Shown piece by piece: positions 30,585 through 34,417 of a stretch of 34,417 bases of DNA. Both the position numbers and the translations under genes were made by a program. Source of the DNA: Geomicrobium halophilum (GTDB taxonomy: Bacteria; Bacillota; Bacilli; Bacillales; Marinococcaceae). Every line of letters starts with the position of its first letter. Position 1 is the first letter of the stretch. The stretch spans positions 1-34,417 of the forward strand of contig NZ_JACHHJ010000005.1 in NCBI RefSeq assembly GCF_014207655.1, read 5' to 3'. The notes under the pieces were generated by a model. That model did no database searches and was not told where the DNA came from. It saw only the letters and a program-made list of their open reading frames with translations.

Positions 30585-31430
30585 ATGCCCAGAAAACTCA
30601 TCCTAAGCAGAAAAGGTTTCGATGGAAGCGCCGGCGGGAAACCGAGCCCGATCCTGGATAACAAGTTCGTGTCGCTGCCCATCCCAAGCGCAGATTCCGG
30701 CATTTTCTATAAAGACATGGCGTTCTCATCACAGGAAAATTACTTGAAGATCATGAAGGATTTGGGGATTAAGCAGTTTTCCGAAGCGCATCTGGATCCT
30801 GATCTGCAGCGATCGCTGTTGGATCGTCGTCCGGAAGAGTGGCGTGGGTTGTTTGGTCAATCGGGGATTTCCCAGGGGACGTTACATAACCGCGATGTCG
30901 GGGAAGGCGATATTTTTCTTTTTTTCGGGTGGTTTAAGGAAGCAAGAAAAGAAGATGGTGTTTGGAGGTATGTTCCTCATGCTCCCGATATCCACGCGAT
31001 TTTCGGCTATTTGGAAGTGGATCGTGCATTGGATATCAAGGCTGGGGATCCGATCCCTTCATGGACATCTTATCATCCGCATATTAAAAACAGTCATGAA
31101 CATCAGAAAGGCCGCAATAGTGTTTACATGGCCACACCAACATTCAGCAAGAACGCCAAACAGACAGGGTGGGGTTGTTTTCACTACGCCCCCCGGCTTG
31201 TCCTTACCGACGAAGCCAAAACAGCTCGGTCGTTTTGGAGATTGCCGGCTTGTTTTCAAGGAGAGCAAGATCAATTCATTCCTAAAATCAAGACGTGGAA
31301 TGTGCTTCGCGACGGTTCCATCGAAATGCAAACAACAGGAAGGGGAGATCAGGAAATGTATGTGAGTAGTAACTCGAAGGTTGTGGAATGGGCAGAGGAG
31401 TTGATTATGAACTGCTCCATTTATAAATAA
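30585..31430 (+). CDS. Nmad3-like putative nucleotide-modification-associated protein
   Basis: The 281-residue protein begins MPRKLILSRKGFDGSAGGKPSPI and continues VSLPIPSADSGIFYKD, HLDPDLQ, WRGLFGQSGISQGTLHNRDVGEGDIFLFFGWF and PHAPDIHAIFGYLEV. I associate this pattern with the Nmad3 family, named from comparative genomics of DNA-base modification loci; no biochemical activity is proven. The conserved C-terminal WRLPACF is also seen. SD AGGGGGAAG lies just before ATG. It stands immediately after pglZ in the place of brxL, so it may be a BREX accessory or an independent defence gene. The family call rests on recalled motifs and should be confirmed by profile search. Confidence 0.65.
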   Translation: MPRKLILSRKGFDGSAGGKPSPILDNKFVSLPIPSADSGIFYKDMAFSSQENYLKIMKDLGIKQFSEAHLDPDLQRSLLDRRPEEWRGLFGQSGISQGTLHNRDVGEGDIFLFFGWFKEARKEDGVWRYVPHAPDIHAIFGYLEVDRALDIKAGDPIPSWTSYHPHIKNSHEHQKGRNSVYMATPTFSKNAKQTGWGCFHYAPRLVLTDEAKTARSFWRLPACFQGEQDQFIPKIKTWNVLRDGSIEMQTTGRGDQEMYVSSNSKVVEWAEELIMNCSIYK

Positions 31431-31443
31431 GGGGAATAGTTAT

Positions 31444-31611
31444 ATGGATGAACGCGAAATGAACCGCAAAGGCACAGCCGATCATGAAATTCGCATCCAT
31501 AAAAAAGAAACTAATGGATGTGCCCAATGGGTGGATCCAGAGTTTTTCGAAATTCTGAATGAAGGAATGGAAGAATATCATGATACGTTGAAAGGACTCA
31601 AGGATCGCTGA
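31444..31611 (+). CDS. Small hypothetical protein (55 residues) after the Nmad3-like gene
   Basis: MDEREMNRKGTADHEIRIHKKETNGCAQWVDPEFFEILNEGMEEYHDTLKGLKDR has an acidic helical C-terminal half and no recognised domain. AAGGGG at the end of the previous gene lies 9 bases before ATG, so the two genes are coupled. After the TGA (31609-31611) the same frame stays open for 45 codons (VFNSIQINTHSPTEQIRINAIDFSVKMKR..) to 31749. The gene may be a truncated version of one of about 100 codons. Confidence 0.5.
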   Translation: MDEREMNRKGTADHEIRIHKKETNGCAQWVDPEFFEILNEGMEEYHDTLKGLKDR

Positions 31612-32100
31612 CATGACCATCAGGTATTTAACAGTATTCAGATAAATACACACTCTCCCACTGAACAAATCAGAATTAATGCTATCGATTTTTCCGTAAA
31701 AATGAAAAGAATTGATGACATATTCAGGCTAATGAGTAAAATCGCGTAGCCTTGGTGCTTTCCTTCGCTGTAGTGTCCTCCATAAAAATTTATGCGTGAC
31801 TACCGTGACGATGAAGCCATCAATGTAGAAATTCAGTGTACGAATCAACATGATCGATTTAAGCTTACGATATATTATTGGTCGGGCACCTACCGGACTT
31901 CGGGCCTGAACATCCATGAGTATGTCATGGGTGGGTTGGATCGCTACATTACGATTCAGCTTTAGCTGTCTTCCAAGCCCATTCCGCATGCTTATGGCAC
32001 CGCACTAATGGTGGATGCTGCGGCGACACAGAAGATCTAGACGAGAGTTCACTACCTCTCTCTTCTAATCATCCTGCACGTATGATAGCGTTTGGCCTCC
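31612..32100. other. Decayed intergenic stretch
   Basis: Besides the open continuation to 31749, a 57-codon plus-strand frame lies at 31792-31965 (MRDYRDDEAINVEIQCTNQHDRFKL..GGLDRYITIQL). It has no SD and I do not recognise it. Both look like leftovers of lost genes. No RNA gene is seen. Confidence 0.4.
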
Positions 32101-32823
32101 TTAATAACCTGCACCTGCCGCATAATAACTCCCCTCTCTCTTTTCCGCTTTGCCATCCGTCACGACCTGTTTTAGAAAAATACTCGCGTCTCTACCGCTC
32201 CATCCCAGTGCTTGTGTTAATTCTTCCGTAATCGTTGATTCATGTAAACCTGGGTTATGTTTTATAAACTCATAGACTTGTTGCAGTGGTTCGGTCATTT
32301 CCTCCAGGGTGTCCACTTTGTCGATTTCTTCTGCAACCCCCAATCGTTCGTCAGGGAGGTATAAAAATAAAAGATCAGTCACCGCGCTGCCAAAGGAGTA
32401 ATGTTCGTCATATTCCATCGCCCGTTTCATGACGCGGAGGGCTTCTTCTTTTTCGCCTTGATCTAAATATAATGATACCACCGCCCCTACACCTGGGATG
32501 CGGACAGAGTCTTGTTCCAAATGGGGAGAATTGGCTGAATTTTGAAAAGTATCCATTAAATGCAACATCCTGCGCGGTGTTTGCTGAAATGTAAACAAAT
32601 GATCGAGCTGTTTTTGCCCGTAATGGATGCATAATTCCCTGGATCTGTGGCTATCTTTTCTAAATCTCCAATAATATTCAACAAAAATACCGTAAGTGAA
32701 GTGGAGATGAATCGGGTGATGTTTATTGATTTTCTCGGATTTTTTCAATAATTTCAGCGCTTTTTTATCATTTTTGTCAAATAAGTGTCGAGCTTGGATA
32801 TAGATTGGATCTGTATTCACCAT
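32101..32823 (-). CDS. TPR-like helical protein with a winged-helix-like C-terminus
   Basis: The 240-residue soluble protein has several helix pairs in its first 180 residues that look like tetratricopeptide-type repeats (DPIYIQARHLFDKNDKKALKLLKKSEKI; GVGAVVSLYLDQGEKEEALRVMKRAMEYD). The last 60 (HESTITEELTQALGWSGRDASIFLKQVVTDGKAEKREGSYYAAG) could form a small winged helix. ATG 32823 is chosen because ATAGGAGGTGG lies just upstream and inside the longer frame that begins at 32850. The function is unknown; it may be an adaptor or regulator. It is on the opposite strand to the BREX operon. Confidence 0.65.
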   Translation of the reverse strand: MVNTDPIYIQARHLFDKNDKKALKLLKKSEKINKHHPIHLHFTYGIFVEYYWRFRKDSHRSRELCIHYGQKQLDHLFTFQQTPRRMLHLMDTFQNSANSPHLEQDSVRIPGVGAVVSLYLDQGEKEEALRVMKRAMEYDEHYSFGSAVTDLLFLYLPDERLGVAEEIDKVDTLEEMTEPLQQVYEFIKHNPGLHESTITEELTQALGWSGRDASIFLKQVVTDGKAEKREGSYYAAGAGY

Positions 32824-32905
32824 CGTACTCCACCTCCTATCTATTTTCATCGTATCACGTTTCGTGGAAGATCAATAGGCAGGCGGAAGTACCAACACCC
32901 TGCCT

Positions 32906-34246
32906 TCATTCTTCCTTAAATAATTCTTTTTCCCGCCATTTTCCATATCGGTAATAAAGATAAGCGAACAGACTGCCGATGATGAAGCTGACGCCCATGC
33001 CAATGGCGATACCTGTATCTCCAAGCCAGGAGGAAAATAAGGATGTTAATGGATAGCGAAGGACCCAGAAGGAAATCAGATTGAGAACTAATACTTGATA
33101 CATGGCTCCCGCGGCGCGAACAATTCCGTTCAGTACAAAATTGATGCCGAGAAATGGATAACAGAGGGCGACGATTTGCAAATATCTTGTTCCAAATTCC
33201 ACGGCCTCTTCGTCTTGAATAAAAAGCTGAATACCGTATTCAGCAAAAATCACGATGAGCACACCAATGCTAAGCATAACCGCGAAATTATACAGAACGG
33301 CATACTTGGTAATGGCTGTGACCCTTCCCCAATTTCCGACGCCAATGTTTTGCCCGGCCATACTGTTCACCGCTGTTCCTAGTGCCATCGCTGGAAGCAT
33401 GATGAGGCTGTCTAGTCTTTGCGCGGCGCTAAATCCGGCGACTATATCCTCGCCAAAAGTGGTTACTACACTCATAATCGCGGCAACACCAGCGGAGATG
33501 ACGGCCATTTGTAACCCTGAGGGGATGCCAAGCTTAAGAATCAATCCCACCTCTATTTTTTTAGGTAAGGTAGGAATGATAAAAGGAACGGCCCCTCGGC
33601 GCAGGACGAAGACAAGCCCATATATAAACGCACTCCCTTGGGAGACCACCGTGGCATAAGCGGCCCCTTCGATGCCCCAATCAAAACCTGCGATGAATAA
33701 TGGGTCTAAGATAATGTTAAGGAAAACTGCAATCGCTACGAAACGCATCGGGCTTTTGCTGTCGCCTAATGCACGGAGAATCGTTGCGATAAAATTATAT
33801 CCGAATAAAAAAAGCATCCCGAGGAAGTTGATTTGCAAATAGGCGGTGGCTGATGCCATCATACTTTCCGGTGTACCGATCAGCCGCAATAATTCTTCGG
33901 AAAATATGGTGCCAGCAATTCCGATCCCGATCGATAATATGCTCAATACGACGACAAAGGCATTGAGATAACGTCTGAGTCCTTCCTCGTTATCTTGTCC
34001 TTTTTGTTGAGATAGGATCGTTAAAGATGCATTGTTTAGACCAATGACGAACGAAAGCATCGTAAAAACAATCGTACTGGAAACTGCCACTGAACCTAAC
34101 GCGTTCTCGCCAAGCAAGTTACCGACCCACAAGCTATCGGTAAACTGAAAGGACGTTTGCAGAAGGTTCGTGAGCATAATCGGTCCTGAAAAAAGGATGA
34201 GCGTTTTAAAAATATTCCCTTGCGTAAAATCTTGCTGCTGACTCAT
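32906..34246 (-). CDS. MATE-family multidrug/sodium antiporter
   Basis: The 446-residue membrane protein has 12 predicted helices in two homologous halves, as in MatE proteins that export drugs or toxic compounds in exchange for Na+ or H+. Family features include GPIMLTNLLQTSFQFTDSLWVGNLLGENALGSVAVS at the start of half 1, the inter-helix segment ILRALGDSKSPM, the matching half 2 start KLGIPSGLQMAVISAGVAAIM, and QNIGVGNWGRV. The C-terminus is basic and acidic (YGKWREKELFKEE). The start ATG 34246 has GAAAGGA upstream. It is separated by 82 bases from the downstream TPR-like gene, which could be cotranscribed. Confidence 0.9.
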   Translation of the reverse strand: MSQQQDFTQGNIFKTLILFSGPIMLTNLLQTSFQFTDSLWVGNLLGENALGSVAVSSTIVFTMLSFVIGLNNASLTILSQQKGQDNEEGLRRYLNAFVVVLSILSIGIGIAGTIFSEELLRLIGTPESMMASATAYLQINFLGMLFLFGYNFIATILRALGDSKSPMRFVAIAVFLNIILDPLFIAGFDWGIEGAAYATVVSQGSAFIYGLVFVLRRGAVPFIIPTLPKKIEVGLILKLGIPSGLQMAVISAGVAAIMSVVTTFGEDIVAGFSAAQRLDSLIMLPAMALGTAVNSMAGQNIGVGNWGRVTAITKYAVLYNFAVMLSIGVLIVIFAEYGIQLFIQDEEAVEFGTRYLQIVALCYPFLGINFVLNGIVRAAGAMYQVLVLNLISFWVLRYPLTSLFSSWLGDTGIAIGMGVSFIIGSLFAYLYYRYGKWREKELFKEE

Positions 34247-34354
34247 GGGAAGGCCATCCTTTCAGAGTTTCTATCGCTTATTTTACCATGATGAAGGTGG
34301 TGCCTTCTATATGGAGGCTCTCGCTCATACGTTGGGAGGATGCTCGGCCTTGGG

Positions 34355-34399
34355 AAAAGGACAGCTGCAAGTCACCTGTGACTTGGAAGCTGTCCTTTT
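34355..34399. terminator. Large bidirectional hairpin terminator
   Basis: AAAAGGACAGCT pairs with AGCTGTCCTTTT, and inside it AAGTCAC pairs with GTGACTT, giving about 19 bp of stem with A-rich and T-rich flanks. It probably ends a gene located beyond the window edge. Confidence 0.7.
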
Positions 34400-34417
34400 C
34401 GGCGCAAGCAGGAGAAG

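Noticed and set aside
31729-31989. Minus-strand 86-codon frame and plus-strand 57-codon frame as real genes
   Set aside because: Neither has an SD or a recognisable domain; treated as a decayed stretch.

Overview
The window looks like a chromosomal segment of a low-GC Gram-positive bacterium of the Bacillaceae, possibly a halophilic or alkaliphilic lineage. The pointers are strong purine-rich ribosome binding sites, frequent TTG and GTG starts, an RsbT-type stress kinase, and TxpA/BsrG-like holin-type small toxins. The genus cannot be fixed from this sequence alone.

Layout. (1) Bases 1-3200 are an eroded segment: a terminator, a six-unit 21-bp periodic array, an HxlR regulator, an orphan rsbT with no normal start codon, a winged-helix gene (copy 1) and the decayed 3' end of an mcrC gene. 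(2) Bases 3200-11170 are mostly metabolic: an SDR oxidoreductase, a cupin protein, an RpiR regulator with a RraA-like aldolase / beta-hydroxyacid dehydrogenase-like / TRAP-permease operon behind tandem palindromes, a Uma2-family nuclease-like gene and a second SDR. Fossils of a small type I toxin-antitoxin element lie between them. (3) Bases 11500-17690 are a defence module: winged-helix gene copy 2, an EVE-domain McrB, McrC and a broken LEM-3-like GIY-YIG nuclease gene. It is bracketed by two directly repeated type I toxin-antitoxin cassettes, each with a minus-strand toxin and a plus-strand antisense RNA. (4) Bases 17790-19147 are a decayed operon: a frameshifted small gene, the C-terminal remnant of a DEAD/DEAH helicase, and an intact 48-residue basic protein. 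(5) Bases 19177-31611 are a BREX type 1-like operon, brxA-brxB-brxC-pglX-pglZ, without brxL. It is followed by a short Cys-rich ORF, an Nmad3-like gene and a 55-codon ORF. (6) Bases 32100-34417 carry a TPR-like protein and a MATE transporter on the minus strand.

How the parts connect. The most striking signal is one promoter module, TGAC(A/G)-N5-TGTCA-N10-TA(T/C)AAT, with identical spacing at 13029-13059 (before mcrB), 17793-17823 (before the decayed helicase operon) and 19177-19207 (before brxA). Three unrelated restriction-type loci therefore seem to have been under one regulator that is not encoded next to any of them. The expected biology is layered phage defence: BREX marks self DNA through the PglX adenine methylase and blocks unmodified phage, while EVE-McrBC cuts DNA carrying modified bases. 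The two winged-helix paralogues share a leader hairpin that buries their own ribosome binding site, and both sit beside an mcrC sequence, one live and one fossil, which suggests a duplicated module.
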